Below, one piece after another: positions 42,253 through 53,850 of a DNA stretch of 64,000 nt. A model generated the notes under the pieces. The model was given only the letters and a program-made list of their open reading frames with translations, was not told the origin of the DNA and did not search any database. A program made the translations under genes and the position numbers. This DNA comes from Hyphomicrobiales bacterium (GTDB lineage Bacteria; Pseudomonadota; Alphaproteobacteria; Rhizobiales; Rhizobiaceae), in NCBI GenBank assembly GCA_900468285.1, contig UBTF01000013.1, positions 62,001 to 126,000 of the forward strand. Reading direction: 5' to 3'. Positions within the stretch are counted from its first letter, which is position 1, and the number at the start of each line of letters is the position of its first letter.

Positions 42253-43629
42253 ATGGTATCGGGAAAGCCGCCACGCCACTCCAAATCCAGCACCGAGCCA
42301 GTCACAATTGACCTGGACGCCAAGGACGTGAAGGAAATTGGCAAGGAAAAGGACGCCGCCGCAGCGGACGTAAAGGGCAAGTCTGAACCTGAGCACACGT
42401 CTGAACCTGAAAAGGCTGCAGCAACAGCGCCGATTGCGCCCTCAGACACATCCAAAGACAGCCCCAAACCCGTCTGGGACCAGCCGGTCAAAAAGCCTAT
42501 CGAGCCGGAGCCGAACATACAGAAGACGGAAGAATTGAAGGCCGAAAGCTCGAAAACGCAGGAGAGCCCCAAGGCGTCATCTGTCCCTCCCACAAAGGCT
42601 GAATCGATCAAAGTCAACGAACCAAAACCATCCGCGCCAAAGGTGGAAACGACGGCGTCAGCACAAGCAAAGAGTGCGAGTTCTGCGACGTCGAGCCCCA
42701 AGAGTACGGCTGACAACCGCGGCGGAAACTCGGGATTGCTCGCCGCCGGTATCGTCGGTGGCCTGATCGCCCTCTTGGCTGCCGGCAGCATGCAATATGC
42801 TGGTTACCTCCCGCCATTTGCGGGTACGTCGACCTCGTCGGACGAGCTGACGGCAATGAAGACGCAGATCGCAAATCTGCGCGCTCAGATTGCCCAGGCC
42901 CCTCAGGCAGCAGGCGACACCTCCCAACTGGAAAGCCGTCTGGCTGCTTTGGAGAATGCTTCGACCGGCGGCGATCTCGCTGGCAAGATCGAGGCGCTGG
43001 AAACGACGGTCGCGACACTTCAATCCGAAAAGGCGGCGCAGGATACGGCCAACTCGGATCTGACGAGGCGTCTGGGCGAAGCGGAAGCCAAGCTTAACGA
43101 GCCGCGTGACGATATCGAGGTTGCGCGTGCCATCGCCTCTGCCGGGCTGAAAGCAGCAATCGATAGGGGCGGCCCGTTTCTGGCCGAACTCGACACGCTG
43201 TCGCGCGTAACGCCCGACGATCCGGCAATCCAGTCTTTGCGGCCTTTTGCGCATACGGGCGTGCCATCGCGGTCTGAATTGACCCGCAATTTCCCTGATG
43301 TCGCCAATGCCATGCTGGATTCGCTTAACCAGGCAGACCCCAACCAGGGAATTTTCGCGCGATTGACCGACAGCGCTCTGTCCTTGGTCAAGGTAAGACC
43401 TGTTGGAAACATCGAGGGTGAAGGCGCGGAAGCCAAGATCGCCCGGATGGAAGACAAGTTGCGCAATGGCGATCTAAAGGGTGCCGCCCTTGAATGGGAT
43501 GGGGTGCCCGATGCAGCCAAGGCTGTGTCTGGAGACTACAAGAAGTTGCTCGATGCACGCATCCAGGTTGAGGACCTCGTCAATGCCACGCTGACGCGTG
43601 CCATCAACAGCACGGGGCAACAGGGATAA
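42253..43629 (+). CDS. Mic60/mitofilin-family membrane protein
   Basis: A 458-residue inner-membrane protein. About 155 N-terminal residues are charged, Pro/Lys/Ser-rich and low complexity. One membrane helix follows (LLAAGIVGGLIALLAAGSM, about 160-180), then a coiled coil (about 195-300) and a C-terminal mitofilin-like domain. Alphaproteobacterial homologues of mitochondrial Mic60 have this layout and sit in the hem operon; they shape intracytoplasmic membranes in some species. The next gene, four bases away, encodes a HemY-like protein, which fits that placement. Confidence 0.85.
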   Translation: MVSGKPPRHSKSSTEPVTIDLDAKDVKEIGKEKDAAAADVKGKSEPEHTSEPEKAAATAPIAPSDTSKDSPKPVWDQPVKKPIEPEPNIQKTEELKAESSKTQESPKASSVPPTKAESIKVNEPKPSAPKVETTASAQAKSASSATSSPKSTADNRGGNSGLLAAGIVGGLIALLAAGSMQYAGYLPPFAGTSTSSDELTAMKTQIANLRAQIAQAPQAAGDTSQLESRLAALENASTGGDLAGKIEALETTVATLQSEKAAQDTANSDLTRRLGEAEAKLNEPRDDIEVARAIASAGLKAAIDRGGPFLAELDTLSRVTPDDPAIQSLRPFAHTGVPSRSELTRNFPDVANAMLDSLNQADPNQGIFARLTDSALSLVKVRPVGNIEGEGAEAKIARMEDKLRNGDLKGAALEWDGVPDAAKAVSGDYKKLLDARIQVEDLVNATLTRAINSTGQQG

Positions 43630-43632
43630 GAC

Positions 43633-45249
43633 ATGACAAAAATTATCAGTTACGCCGTCATCGTACTTCTTGTTGGCTTCGGCTTTTCCTGGCTCGCAGA
43701 CAGGCCGGGCGTCCTTTCCATCGTCTGGCAAGGTCAGCTCATCGAAATGAGCCTGATGGTCGCCGCATCCATTTTGGGCGGATTGATTGCCACGATCATG
43801 ATCGTCTGGTGGCTGTTCAACACGGTCTGGAACTCCCCACGGGCCGCAAAACGTTATTTCCGGGCACGCAAACGCGACCGCGGATATCAGGCGCTGTCCA
43901 CCGGCTTGATCGCTGCGGGCGCCGGAAACGCCATACTTGCACGCAAGATGACAGCGCGCACGCAGGGCCTTCTTAGCGCAGATCAGGAGCCGCTCATTCA
44001 TCTGCTGGAAGCGCAGGCTGATCTGATCGAGGGCAAATATGACTCGGCCCGGCGGAAATTCGAGGCGATGGCGCAGGACCCGGAGACCCGCGAACTCGGT
44101 CTTCGTGGCCTCTATATGGAAGCGCGGCGCCAGGGTGCCAATGAAGCAGCGCTCGAATATGCCGAGGATGCCGCGAGAAACGCGCCATACCTTCCCTGGG
44201 CGGCGCAAGCGACCCTGGAAAGCAAATCCCGCAATGGCGAGTGGGACGATGCGATCCGGCTGCTCGATCAGCAAAAGGCTGCAGGTGTCATAGACCGTGG
44301 TGAAGCAGAACGCCTGAAAGCCGTTCTATTGACTGCGAAAGCCGAGGAAAAGTTTGAAAGCGATCCAAAAGCCGCGCGCGAGGATGCAAAGCAGGCTTTG
44401 AAACTTTCGAAGGACCTTGTCCCTGCGGCGCTTGTGGCGGCTCGCTCCTATCTTCGCGAAGACAATCTTCGCAAGGCAGCCTCCGTTCTCGAACCGGTGT
44501 GGAAGAACGCGCCGCACCCGCAGATCGCGCAGCTCTATGTCCGCGCACGCAGTGGAGATACGGCAACGGATCGGCTGAAACGTGCCGAGCGGCTGGAAAG
44601 CCTTAAACCCAATAATGTCGAGTCCCTGATCGCGGTCGCTCAGGCAGCACTCGACGCCAAGGAATTCGGCCGGGCCCGTGCAAAAGCGGAAGCTGCTGCG
44701 CGCATGGAGCCGAGAGAAAGCATTTTCTTGCTTATGGCTGATATCGAGGAGGCCGAAACCGGAGACCAGGGCCGGATACGCCACTGGATGGCACAGGCGC
44801 TGCGCGCGCCTCGCGATCACGCCTGGGTTGCCGATGGCATTGTCTCGGAGAAATGGTTGCCGGCATCTCCCGTTACGGGCAGGCTTGACGCGTTTGAATG
44901 GAAGATGCCATTCGGACATGTGGAAGGGCCGATTGAGGAAATGAGCGTCGACCAAGCTCTCTCGTCGCTGCCCGATCTGGCGAAACCCGAAATCCGCGAA
45001 AAAATCATAGAGGTTCCCGTCGCGGTGCGGGAGACCCCTGTTGCGCCTGTTCAGTCGCCCGTAAAAGATGACCCGTCTATGGGTGCCAAGAAGGCGATTG
45101 TTGAACCTGCAACAACCGCAAAGGACCAACAGAAAACAGCCCAGAAGACATCCGAGCCGGTGCCGTTCTTTGGCGGGCTGCCGGATGATCCCGGTGTCAA
45201 AAAGGCGAATGCTGAACCGGACGAGAAAACACGATTGAAGCTGTTTTGA
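43633..45249 (+). CDS. HemY-family TPR membrane protein
   Basis: A 538-residue protein with two N-terminal membrane helices (about 5-25 and 38-62; IISYAVIVLLVGFGFSWL, then MVAASILGGLIATIMIVWW) followed by TPR-like helical repeats (about 80-400) and a polar, Pro/Lys-rich tail. This is the HemY_N type found in heme operons. It is not protoporphyrinogen oxidase, which shares the name. Placed 3 bases after the Mic60-like gene. Confidence 0.88.
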   Translation: MTKIISYAVIVLLVGFGFSWLADRPGVLSIVWQGQLIEMSLMVAASILGGLIATIMIVWWLFNTVWNSPRAAKRYFRARKRDRGYQALSTGLIAAGAGNAILARKMTARTQGLLSADQEPLIHLLEAQADLIEGKYDSARRKFEAMAQDPETRELGLRGLYMEARRQGANEAALEYAEDAARNAPYLPWAAQATLESKSRNGEWDDAIRLLDQQKAAGVIDRGEAERLKAVLLTAKAEEKFESDPKAAREDAKQALKLSKDLVPAALVAARSYLREDNLRKAASVLEPVWKNAPHPQIAQLYVRARSGDTATDRLKRAERLESLKPNNVESLIAVAQAALDAKEFGRARAKAEAAARMEPRESIFLLMADIEEAETGDQGRIRHWMAQALRAPRDHAWVADGIVSEKWLPASPVTGRLDAFEWKMPFGHVEGPIEEMSVDQALSSLPDLAKPEIREKIIEVPVAVRETPVAPVQSPVKDDPSMGAKKAIVEPATTAKDQQKTAQKTSEPVPFFGGLPDDPGVKKANAEPDEKTRLKLF

Positions 45250-45263
45250 TTGGATAGGATGCC

Positions 45264-45755
45264 ATGTTTGAAAATATCCAATCGTTTTTCCAGAATTTGA
45301 CGCAATCCAGCGCATCGCGTGATTTTCCGCCGGATGATCTGCGTGTGGCTATCGCAGCCCTCTGTTTTCAGGTGATGGAGGCGGATGGTACCGTCTCAAA
45401 GGTCGAGCGTCAGCGCCTGCGGCAATTGCTTCAGGAACACTACCAGCTGAGTTCAGGCAAACTCGATGCCCTGATGGAAGCCGGCCGGGAAGCTGGCCGG
45501 GAAGCGGTCGATTATTACCGCTTCACCTCAGACATCCGCCGCCATCTCGATGAGGAAAAGCGCGTCGAACTGATCGGCATCCTCTGGGACATCGTCTATG
45601 CGGATGGTGAGCGCAATGAAATGGAGGATCACGTCATCTGGCGCGTCGCTGATCTCCTGGGCGTCTCCGTACGCGACCGGGTCCTTCAACGCCAGCAGGC
45701 GTCCAGCCATGTCGATGCGCAACAGGACATCGAGGATCACAAAGATCCCGTCTGA
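45264..45755 (+). CDS. TerB-domain protein
   Basis: A 163-residue helical protein with a TerB/DjlA-like domain. The two acidic repeats AADG/ADG type are seen as EADGTVSKVERQ and YADGERNEMEDH, the family metal-binding pattern. It is cytosolic by sequence. It follows the HemY gene by 14 bp; function unknown. Confidence 0.85.
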   Translation: MFENIQSFFQNLTQSSASRDFPPDDLRVAIAALCFQVMEADGTVSKVERQRLRQLLQEHYQLSSGKLDALMEAGREAGREAVDYYRFTSDIRRHLDEEKRVELIGILWDIVYADGERNEMEDHVIWRVADLLGVSVRDRVLQRQQASSHVDAQQDIEDHKDPV

Positions 45756-45921
45756 TTGGTGCGCGAAGTCTGCTGCCAGCCGAGTTGGTCATGGACCTCA
45801 CGCACACGAGACGCGGATCACCTGTATTTTGGCAATACTGCATAAAGCTTGATGAGCGAGCGGCACTTGTCGGTTGCTCCGCCAATGTCTAAATGTCATC
45901 CAACAACAAATGGAGACATTG

Positions 45922-46212
45922 ATGCTTGCCCTGTTTCAGACGATAGATCTGGCTTTGAACCTTTATACCTGGATATTGATTGCCAGTGCAATCTTCTCCT
46001 GGCTCTACGCCTTCAATGTCATAAACTCCTCCAACCAATTCGTCAGCGCCATCGGGAGCTTTCTTTACAACGTCACCGAGCCTGCGCTGCGCCCGATCCG
46101 TCGCGTGCTTCCCAATCTCGGCGGCATTGATATCTCGCCGATCATCCTTCTGCTGCTGATCTTCTTCATTCGCTCGCTGATGTGGAACACGATTTATCCG
46201 CTGGTTGCCTGA
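45922..46212 (+). CDS. YggT-family membrane protein
   Basis: A 96-residue protein with two hydrophobic segments and the YggT signature: [24 protein letters not shown] between the helices, of which LRPIRRVLP is the core. GGAG lies seven bases before the ATG at 45922; the ATG at 45910 would include that site. Role unknown, though some homologues affect cell-envelope or division processes. Confidence 0.9.
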   Translation: MLALFQTIDLALNLYTWILIASAIFSWLYAFNVINSSNQFVSAIGSFLYNVTEPALRPIRRVLPNLGGIDISPIILLLLIFFIRSLMWNTIYPLVA

Positions 46213-46231
46213 GCCTCGGCAAGTCCAAAGA

Positions 46232-46265
46232 AAAACCTCCGGACCGATCACGATCCGGAGGTTTT
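46232..46265. terminator. Bidirectional terminator between yggT-type gene and ppa
   Basis: AAAACCTCCGGA and TCCGGAGGTTTT form a twelve-base stem with A and T runs at both ends. It ends both convergent genes. Confidence 0.92.
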
Positions 46266-46293
46266 CTTTATTCAGCTATTTGGAAGCTGTTGA

Positions 46294-46827
46294 TCAGGCC
46301 TGGGCCTTGTAGCGCTCGATCGCTTCGATGATCAGCTTGCGGGCAACGTCAACATTCTGCCAGCCGCCCATCTTTACCCATTTGCCGGGCTCCAGATCCT
46401 TGTAGTGCTCGAAGAAGTGCTCGATCTGCTTCAGCGTGATTTCTGGCAGGTCCGTGTAGTTCTGAACCTTGTCATAACGCTGGGTCAGTTTTGGAGCAGG
46501 CACAGCCAGAATCTTTTCATCCTTGCCGCCATCGTCTTCCATGATCATCACGCCGATTGGACGAACGTTGATGACGCAACCGGGCACGAGTGGGCGCGTG
46601 TTACAGATGAGAACATCGATAGGGTCGCCATCTTCTGAAAGCGTATGCGGCACGAAGCCGTAGTTACCCGGATAGGTCATCGGAGTGTAGAGAAAGCGGT
46701 CGACGATCAAGGCGCCCGCTTCCTTGTCCATCTCGTACTTGATCGGGTGACCGCCAACCGGCACCTCAACGATCACATTGACGTCATTCGGCGGGTTCTT
46801 GCCGACAGAAATTGCATCGATACGCAT
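46294..46827 (-). CDS. ppa: Inorganic pyrophosphatase
   Basis: Hydrolyses pyrophosphate, driving biosynthesis forward. The 177-residue protein begins [19 protein letters not shown] and has the metal-binding DGDPIDVLI and [11 protein letters not shown] motifs. The ATG at 46827 follows GAGGGA; the longer version from 46962 is not supported. Confidence 0.97.
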   Translation of the reverse strand: MRIDAISVGKNPPNDVNVIVEVPVGGHPIKYEMDKEAGALIVDRFLYTPMTYPGNYGFVPHTLSEDGDPIDVLICNTRPLVPGCVINVRPIGVMIMEDDGGKDEKILAVPAPKLTQRYDKVQNYTDLPEITLKQIEHFFEHYKDLEPGKWVKMGGWQNVDVARKLIIEAIERYKAQA

Positions 46828-46994
46828 TCGCTTCCCTCGATTAGGTGGGTTGAACTCGCATGTCGATACTTTGAAAGGAGAGGCATTGCAACATAACTTA
46901 GCCCAATGCGATGAAAGTCCCGCTCTAATATGCGGGCAGGTTCGGTCTACCGTATGTGGCAACGACGCTCATCGGGTCGAGCCGTTTCGACGCC

Positions 46995-47019
46995 TGTCGG
47001 GGCTAACAAGCCCCCGACA
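46995..47019 (-). terminator. Possible terminator hairpin in the ppa upstream gap
   Basis: A TGTCGGGGCT/AGCCCCCGACA stem (one bulge) with a short loop lies about 30 bp after the stop of the small gene at 47051-47287. No T run follows, so the call is tentative. The rest of the 223 bp gap shows nothing else I can name. Confidence 0.4.
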
Positions 47020-47050
47020 CTGCCGTGAAAATCAGCCGAAACGTTTGAGA

Positions 47051-47287
47051 TCAGAGGTCGATGATCGTTCCGCGACCGTCGTTCCACACGCGCATGTTCT
47101 GTGGTTCGCGGTGTTTAGGATTGACGGGTATTGGAGCAGGTTTGAGGCGGGCTGAAAACACGCGCGCCAAGCTCAGCACGGCCAAGGTACCGACCAGTGC
47201 GACCGTCAGTGAAGCGGTAAAGAGAGCGGCAAGCGCCAGAACTGCGATGCTGGAAGCCGCGATAAAGAATGTACGAATGCCCTGCAT
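47051..47287 (-). CDS. Small hypothetical membrane protein
   Basis: A 78-residue protein with one or two hydrophobic segments (AASSIAVLALAALFTASLTV, then VALVGTLAVLSLARVF) and a basic, Asn/Pro-rich cytosolic tail (KHREPQNMRVWNDGRG). AAAGG sits eight bases upstream of the ATG. It is divergent from the CitE-like gene. Size and composition are typical of small rhizobial envelope proteins; function unknown. Confidence 0.55.
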   Translation of the reverse strand: MQGIRTFFIAASSIAVLALAALFTASLTVALVGTLAVLSLARVFSARLKPAPIPVNPKHREPQNMRVWNDGRGTIIDL

Positions 47288-47398
47288 GGTTCAAACCTTT
47301 CTGTCCAAACGAATGTGGGCCTTCTTTGCGTTGCTTGCAAGAGGATGCACACCGCCTATGTGCTTGCGAATGTCACAAAAGGTTGACACAAGTGCGGC

Positions 47399-48310
47399 AT
47401 GGTCGATTTTTATTTCAACAATACTGTCCGCCCCCGCCGCTCACTGCTTTCAGTGCCTGCAATCAACAAGCGCGCTTTAGCGAAACTGAAGACGCTGGAT
47501 TGCGACGGCGTCATCTTCGACCTTGAAGATTCCGTTGCACCCGACCTCAAGGATGAGGCGCGAGACAATCTCCTGACCTTCTTCAAGGACACGCCGCTGG
47601 CGGGTCGTGAGACGATCATCCGCATCAATCCGGTTTCCGTCAATGTGGGGCAACGCGATTTGAAGGCTGCATTGGAATGCGGGCCAAACGCGATCCTTTT
47701 GCCGAAAGTTGAGCAGCCGTCCCAAATTCAGGACGTCGCGGACCTTCTGGCCGAAGCAGATGCGCCCGATGATATCAAAATCTGGGCCATGATCGAAACC
47801 CCCAAAGGCATCCTGAATGCAGCATCCATTGCCGAATCCTCGCACACCGAGGCTGCCAGGCTCGGCGCCTTCGTCGTCGGCCTCAATGATCTGCGCAAGG
47901 CAACGCATGTTCCCGCACAGCCGGGTCGAACCTATCTCGTGCCGTGGCTGATGCAGACCGTTTTGGCGGCGCGCGCCTATGGGCTGGATGTCTTTGACAG
48001 CGTATCGAACGACTTCCACGATCTCGATGCTTTTGCGGCGGAATGCGATCAGGGCCGCGCCATGGGTTTCGATGGCAAGATGTTGATCCATCCAGCCCAG
48101 ATCGACGCCGCAAACCGGGCCTTTGCTCCCACGGAAGAGGCACTGGCCGAGGCCCGCGATATCATTGCGGCTTTCGCAAAGCCGGAATCTGTGGGATTGA
48201 ACGTCATCAACTCCAACGGGCGCATGATCGAGAGGCTGCATGTCGGCCAGGCCGAAAGGCTGGTGGCAATGGCTGAGATCATCGACCAGAGAAAGGCAGA
48301 AAAACCATGA
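47399..48310 (+). CDS. CitE-like CoA ester lyase (HpcH/HpaI aldolase family)
   Basis: A 303-residue TIM-barrel lyase or hydrolase of the CitE/malyl-CoA type. It has VPAINKRALAK, the metal-binding FDLEDSVAPDLKDEAR, MIETPKGILNA, and FVVGLNDLRKATH. No citrate lyase alpha or gamma subunits are nearby, so it is not a citrate lyase complex; (3S)-malyl-CoA-type activity is possible. It overlaps the next small gene by four bases. Confidence 0.88.
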   Translation: MVDFYFNNTVRPRRSLLSVPAINKRALAKLKTLDCDGVIFDLEDSVAPDLKDEARDNLLTFFKDTPLAGRETIIRINPVSVNVGQRDLKAALECGPNAILLPKVEQPSQIQDVADLLAEADAPDDIKIWAMIETPKGILNAASIAESSHTEAARLGAFVVGLNDLRKATHVPAQPGRTYLVPWLMQTVLAARAYGLDVFDSVSNDFHDLDAFAAECDQGRAMGFDGKMLIHPAQIDAANRAFAPTEEALAEARDIIAAFAKPESVGLNVINSNGRMIERLHVGQAERLVAMAEIIDQRKAEKP

Positions 48311-48513
48311 AAGTCTATCGCTTCATCACCGGTCCGGACGACGCGAAGTTTTGTCACCGTGTCACCGAAGCTCTCAACAAGGGCTGGGAACTGGCGGGAT
48401 CACCGACCTATGCCTTTAATGCAGCGACAGGCGTAATGCATTGCGGCCAGCCTGTGATCAAAACTGTCGAAGGCAAAGAGTACCACCCGGACATGAAGCT
48501 GGGCGAACAGTAG
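48307..48513 (+). CDS. DUF1737 protein
   Basis: A 68-residue protein of the DUF1737 family (KVYRFITGPDDAKFCHRV, then LNKGWELAGSPTYAFN). The ATGA overlap with the CitE-like gene suggests coupled translation and a linked role. Function unknown. Confidence 0.9.
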   Translation: MKVYRFITGPDDAKFCHRVTEALNKGWELAGSPTYAFNAATGVMHCGQPVIKTVEGKEYHPDMKLGEQ

Positions 48514-48561
48514 TATAGGGTTGCGCCGCTGGCGGCGGAAAGAATATGTAAGCCCCTTCCC

Positions 48562-48675
48562 TCGTCACCCCGCACTTGCTGCGGGGTCCGGTGATCCGAC
48601 GTCCGTCGGATCGAAAGACACTTTTCAGCCCAACGACTTGAGCTGACTGGATTCCGGCTCAAGGCCGGAATGACG
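48562..48675. repeat. RIME-like palindromic intergenic repeat element
   Basis: A mosaic of palindromes: ACCCCGCACTTGCTGCGGGG, then GATCCGACGTCCGTCGGATC, then GGATTCCGGCTCAAGGCCGGAATGACG. The ends CGTCACCCCG and CGGAATGACG are imperfect inverted copies. This is the usual form of the intergenic palindromic elements seen many times in Rhizobiales genomes. It lies between the convergent DUF1737 and peptidase genes and may also act as their transcription end. Confidence 0.8.
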
Positions 48676-48696
48676 GTAGAGGAATGGCCTTGACGA

Positions 48697-49137
48697 TCAA
48701 CGATCGGTCGCTGCCTCGTCGGCACTTTCCTCGATACGCTCCATGTCATCATCTGACAGGCCGAAATGGTGGCCGATTTCGTGGATGAGCACATGGGTAA
48801 TGATATCGCCCAGCGTTTCCTCGTTTTCGGCCCAGTAATCCAGGATCGGGCGACGGTAGAGAGTGATGCGGTTGACCATCTCTCCCGTTTCCATCGTAAA
48901 GCGCTCGGAAATGCCGCGGCCTTCAAAAAGACCGAGAAGATCGAAAGGCGTCTCAAGCGCCATGTCCTCGAACACTTCATCAGTCGGAAAATCCGCGATC
49001 TCGATTATGAGATCCTTGGTCAGCGCGCGAAACTCTTCCGGCAGGTGGCCATATGCCTCTATGGCAAGCGATTCAAACGCTGAAATCGTCGGCGCATGGC
49101 GGTCGCGCCAGTCGTCGGTTTTGTCTATGCGGGCCAT
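48697..49137 (-). CDS. Zincin-like metallopeptidase family protein
   Basis: A 146-residue protein with the HExxH zinc motif in ITHVLIHEIGHHFGLSDDDM, the form found in the small bacterial zincin-like family (DUF1025 type). The start ATG at 49137 has AAGGAG upstream; an earlier in-frame start at 49203 has none. The last ten residues are rich in Glu/Ala. Substrate unknown. Confidence 0.9.
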   Translation of the reverse strand: MARIDKTDDWRDRHAPTISAFESLAIEAYGHLPEEFRALTKDLIIEIADFPTDEVFEDMALETPFDLLGLFEGRGISERFTMETGEMVNRITLYRRPILDYWAENEETLGDIITHVLIHEIGHHFGLSDDDMERIEESADEAATDR

Positions 49138-49463
49138 TTCTGCTCCTTGTGTGCCGCCCATATAAACCCTTGCCGACGAAATTTCGAGACCTCTTTGCCA
49201 CAAGCGGCAAAATCACCTGAGATTCTTGACGTTTTGGGTTATTTTTCGGGGGTGAATGATCTTGACAGCAACCGCCACCTCGCATATCCCACACGAAAAT
49301 CGAGGGCGTATTGCGCCTTCTGTTTGCATCGCTTTATCAAAAGCGGTTTCACCGGCTGGGTTTTAAGAGGCATAAACCTCTCAAATCTTTGCTATTCGAC
49401 TGATAAAAAGACGGCCAGCACGCATTTGCGGGCAGAGCCGGAACGAACATGAAAGGATAAAAA
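49138..49463 (+). promoter_or_regulatory. rplU upstream region
   Basis: This 326 bp gap separates the divergent peptidase and rplU starts. I see no gene. AGAGG, six bases, CCTCT at about 49368-49383 forms a short hairpin in the likely 5' leader of rplU, and the rplU ribosome site AAAGGA is at the end. A ribosomal-protein leader is possible but not shown. Confidence 0.3.
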
Positions 49464-49778
49464 ATGTTCGCAGTCATCAAGACCGGCGGTAAACAGTACC
49501 GCGTAGCAGCCAACGACGTGCTGACCATCGAAAAGCTGGAAGCAGACGCTGGCGCAACTGTAGAATTCACCGAAGTTCTCGTGATCGGCGTTGGCGCTGA
49601 CGCACAGTTCGGCGCTCCTTTCGTTGCTGGCGCAACGGTCAAGGCTGAAGTTGTCGAGCACAACCGCGGCAAGAAGGTCATCGCCTTCAAGAAGCGTCGT
49701 CGTCAGAACTCCAAGCGCACACGCGGTCATCGTCAGCACCACACTGTCGTCCGCATCACGGACATCGTTGCTGCCTGA
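49464..49778 (+). CDS. rplU: 50S ribosomal protein L21
   Basis: A 104-residue ribosomal protein beginning [20 protein letters not shown], with the conserved [18 protein letters not shown]-terminal block. It is followed by rpmA, the usual arrangement. Confidence 0.99.
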   Translation: MFAVIKTGGKQYRVAANDVLTIEKLEADAGATVEFTEVLVIGVGADAQFGAPFVAGATVKAEVVEHNRGKKVIAFKKRRRQNSKRTRGHRQHHTVVRITDIVAA

Positions 49779-49818
49779 TCGGCGCGACACGGGAAACTAG
49801 GTTTAAAGGAGCAATCCA

Positions 49819-50088
49819 ATGGCACATAAAAAAGCTGGTGGTTCTTCGCGTAACGGTCGCGATTCCAACTCCAAGCGCCTTGGCGTAAAGAAGTTCGGCG
49901 GCGAAGCCGTCATTCCGGGCAACATTATTCTGCGCCAGCGCGGCACGCAGTGGCATCCGGGCGCCAATGTCGGCCTCGGCAAGGACCACACGATTTTCGC
50001 GCTGACCGCCGGCAATGTATCCTTCCGCACGAAGGGCAATGGCCGCGTATACGTGTCTGTGGCACCGAAAGCCGAAGCAGCAGAATAA
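49819..50088 (+). CDS. rpmA: 50S ribosomal protein L27
   Basis: An 89-residue protein beginning [20 protein letters not shown], the L27 N-terminus that reaches toward the peptidyl transferase centre. The AAAGGAG site lies upstream at good spacing. No extra N-terminal leader of the Firmicutes type is present. Confidence 0.99.
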   Translation: MAHKKAGGSSRNGRDSNSKRLGVKKFGGEAVIPGNIILRQRGTQWHPGANVGLGKDHTIFALTAGNVSFRTKGNGRVYVSVAPKAEAAE

Positions 50089-50154
50089 GCCGGTAGCGTC
50101 ATATGCAGCCGGTGTCCCAATGACCCGGCTGAGACGTAACAGGTTCAGTCATAG

Positions 50155-50193
50155 AAAAAGGGGAGTTGGGGCACCACCCAACTCCCCTTTTTT
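50155..50193 (+). terminator. Terminator after rpmA
   Basis: A sixteen-base stem (AAAAAGGGGAGTTGGG and its complement) with a six-base loop ends in a T run. It lies 24 bp before the first GNAT start, so the GNAT pair either has its own promoter nearby or is reached by read-through. Confidence 0.93.
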
Positions 50194-50217
50194 CTTAACC
50201 CTATGGAGGACTGAACC

Positions 50218-50850
50218 ATGCAAGCTGAATTGTTAAGGGAAGACCAATCACGGTCACCCGAAGAACGGCCGAGACCTGATCGGTCGAGGAGCGATTGCCC
50301 CGTCTTATTGTCGCAAAGGCTGGTTTTGCGTAAGCCACACGACGAAGACATTGACGCCCTTGCCAATCTTGCCAACAACGCCAACATCGCGACCATGGTG
50401 TCGCGTATGCCGCACCCATACACGGCCAAGGATGCCGCGGATTTCGTGCGACGTGCGAAAGCGGGCGAGATTGGCAAGTGCGTCTATGCGATTACCCGCA
50501 TGGAGAACGGCGAATTCATGGGCTGCTGCGGGCTGGAACCGCAGGAGGACGGCAAGACGCTCGAAATGGGCTATTGGCTGGGCGAGCCCTACTGGAACAA
50601 CGGCTACACCACGGAAGCTGCCCATGCCCTGATCGACATGGCATTCCGCACACGCGACATCGACCAGATCGATGCCCGTTGCCGCGTAACCAACATCGCG
50701 TCACGCCGCGTCATACAAAAGTGCGGTTTTCAGCTTCAGGGTTCCGGCATGGTCGGTTCGCTGGCGCTTGGCGGCATGGTCCCGGTCGAATGGTACAGGC
50801 TGGATCGCAAGACATGGGTATCGCTGAGAAGTTGGGGAGATACACGATGA
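50218..50850 (+). CDS. GNAT-family N-acetyltransferase (RimJ/RimL-like), first of a pair
   Basis: A 210-residue GNAT acetyltransferase. After a polar lead of about 30 residues come QRLVLRKPHDEDIDALANLA, GCCGLEPQEDG, MGYWLGEPYWNNGYTTEAAHAL (acetyl-CoA loop) and DARCRVTNIASRRVIQKCGF. GGAGG lies upstream of the ATG. The likely role is acetylation of a protein N-terminus or small molecule; the substrate is unknown. It overlaps the next GNAT gene by four bases. Confidence 0.9.
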   Translation: MQAELLREDQSRSPEERPRPDRSRSDCPVLLSQRLVLRKPHDEDIDALANLANNANIATMVSRMPHPYTAKDAADFVRRAKAGEIGKCVYAITRMENGEFMGCCGLEPQEDGKTLEMGYWLGEPYWNNGYTTEAAHALIDMAFRTRDIDQIDARCRVTNIASRRVIQKCGFQLQGSGMVGSLALGGMVPVEWYRLDRKTWVSLRSWGDTR

Positions 50851-51437
50851 GCGTCGCGCGGTTATCACGTGCTCCGGCCGTTGAAAGTGCTGCCAGGCAG
50901 AGCCCCTGCCCGACATTACAAACCAACCGCCTGGTGCTGCGCCCGCAGCGCCTTTCGGATGCTGGCAGCATTGCAGAATCGCTCAGCGATTTTCAGGTCA
51001 CGCGCATGCTCGCGCGTGTCCCGGCTCCCTATTACAAGCAGGATGCGCTGGAATGGTTGATCCTGCGGACATCAGGCACCCTGCCGGATTGGGATTTTGC
51101 GATCACCTGCGGTGATGACACGCTGATCGGAGTCGTGTCGATCGAAAAGCGGCACGGCGAATGGCATCTCGGTTACTGGCTTGATCGCAATCATTGGGGC
51201 AAGGGCTACATGACCGAAGCGGTAGAGGCCGTCGTTAAGCGTTTCTTCGAGCAGATGCCCGGCGAAGTGCTCTATTCCGGCGTCTTTGCCGACAATCCTG
51301 CATCCATGCGGGTCCAGGACAAACTCGGTTTTCAGATCACTGGCTGCCATGAAGCCTATGCTGTCGCACGGGCATCGATGGTCACGCATCTCGATACGGC
51401 GTTGACTGAGACGGCCTTTCGCGCTGCCCGACCGTAA
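50847..51437 (+). CDS. GNAT-family N-acetyltransferase (RimJ/RimL-like), second of a pair
   Basis: A 196-residue paralogue of the preceding protein. QTNRLVLRPQRLSDAGSIAE, IGVVSIEKRHGEWHLGYWLD and NHWGKGYMTEAVEA mark the GNAT fold. The ATGA overlap with gene one suggests a coupled pair that may act as a heterodimer or on related substrates. It is followed by obgE on the same strand, 179 bp away. Confidence 0.9.
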   Translation: MSVARLSRAPAVESAARQSPCPTLQTNRLVLRPQRLSDAGSIAESLSDFQVTRMLARVPAPYYKQDALEWLILRTSGTLPDWDFAITCGDDTLIGVVSIEKRHGEWHLGYWLDRNHWGKGYMTEAVEAVVKRFFEQMPGEVLYSGVFADNPASMRVQDKLGFQITGCHEAYAVARASMVTHLDTALTETAFRAARP

Positions 51438-53842
<2,405 letters not shown>

Positions 53843-53850
<8 letters not shown>

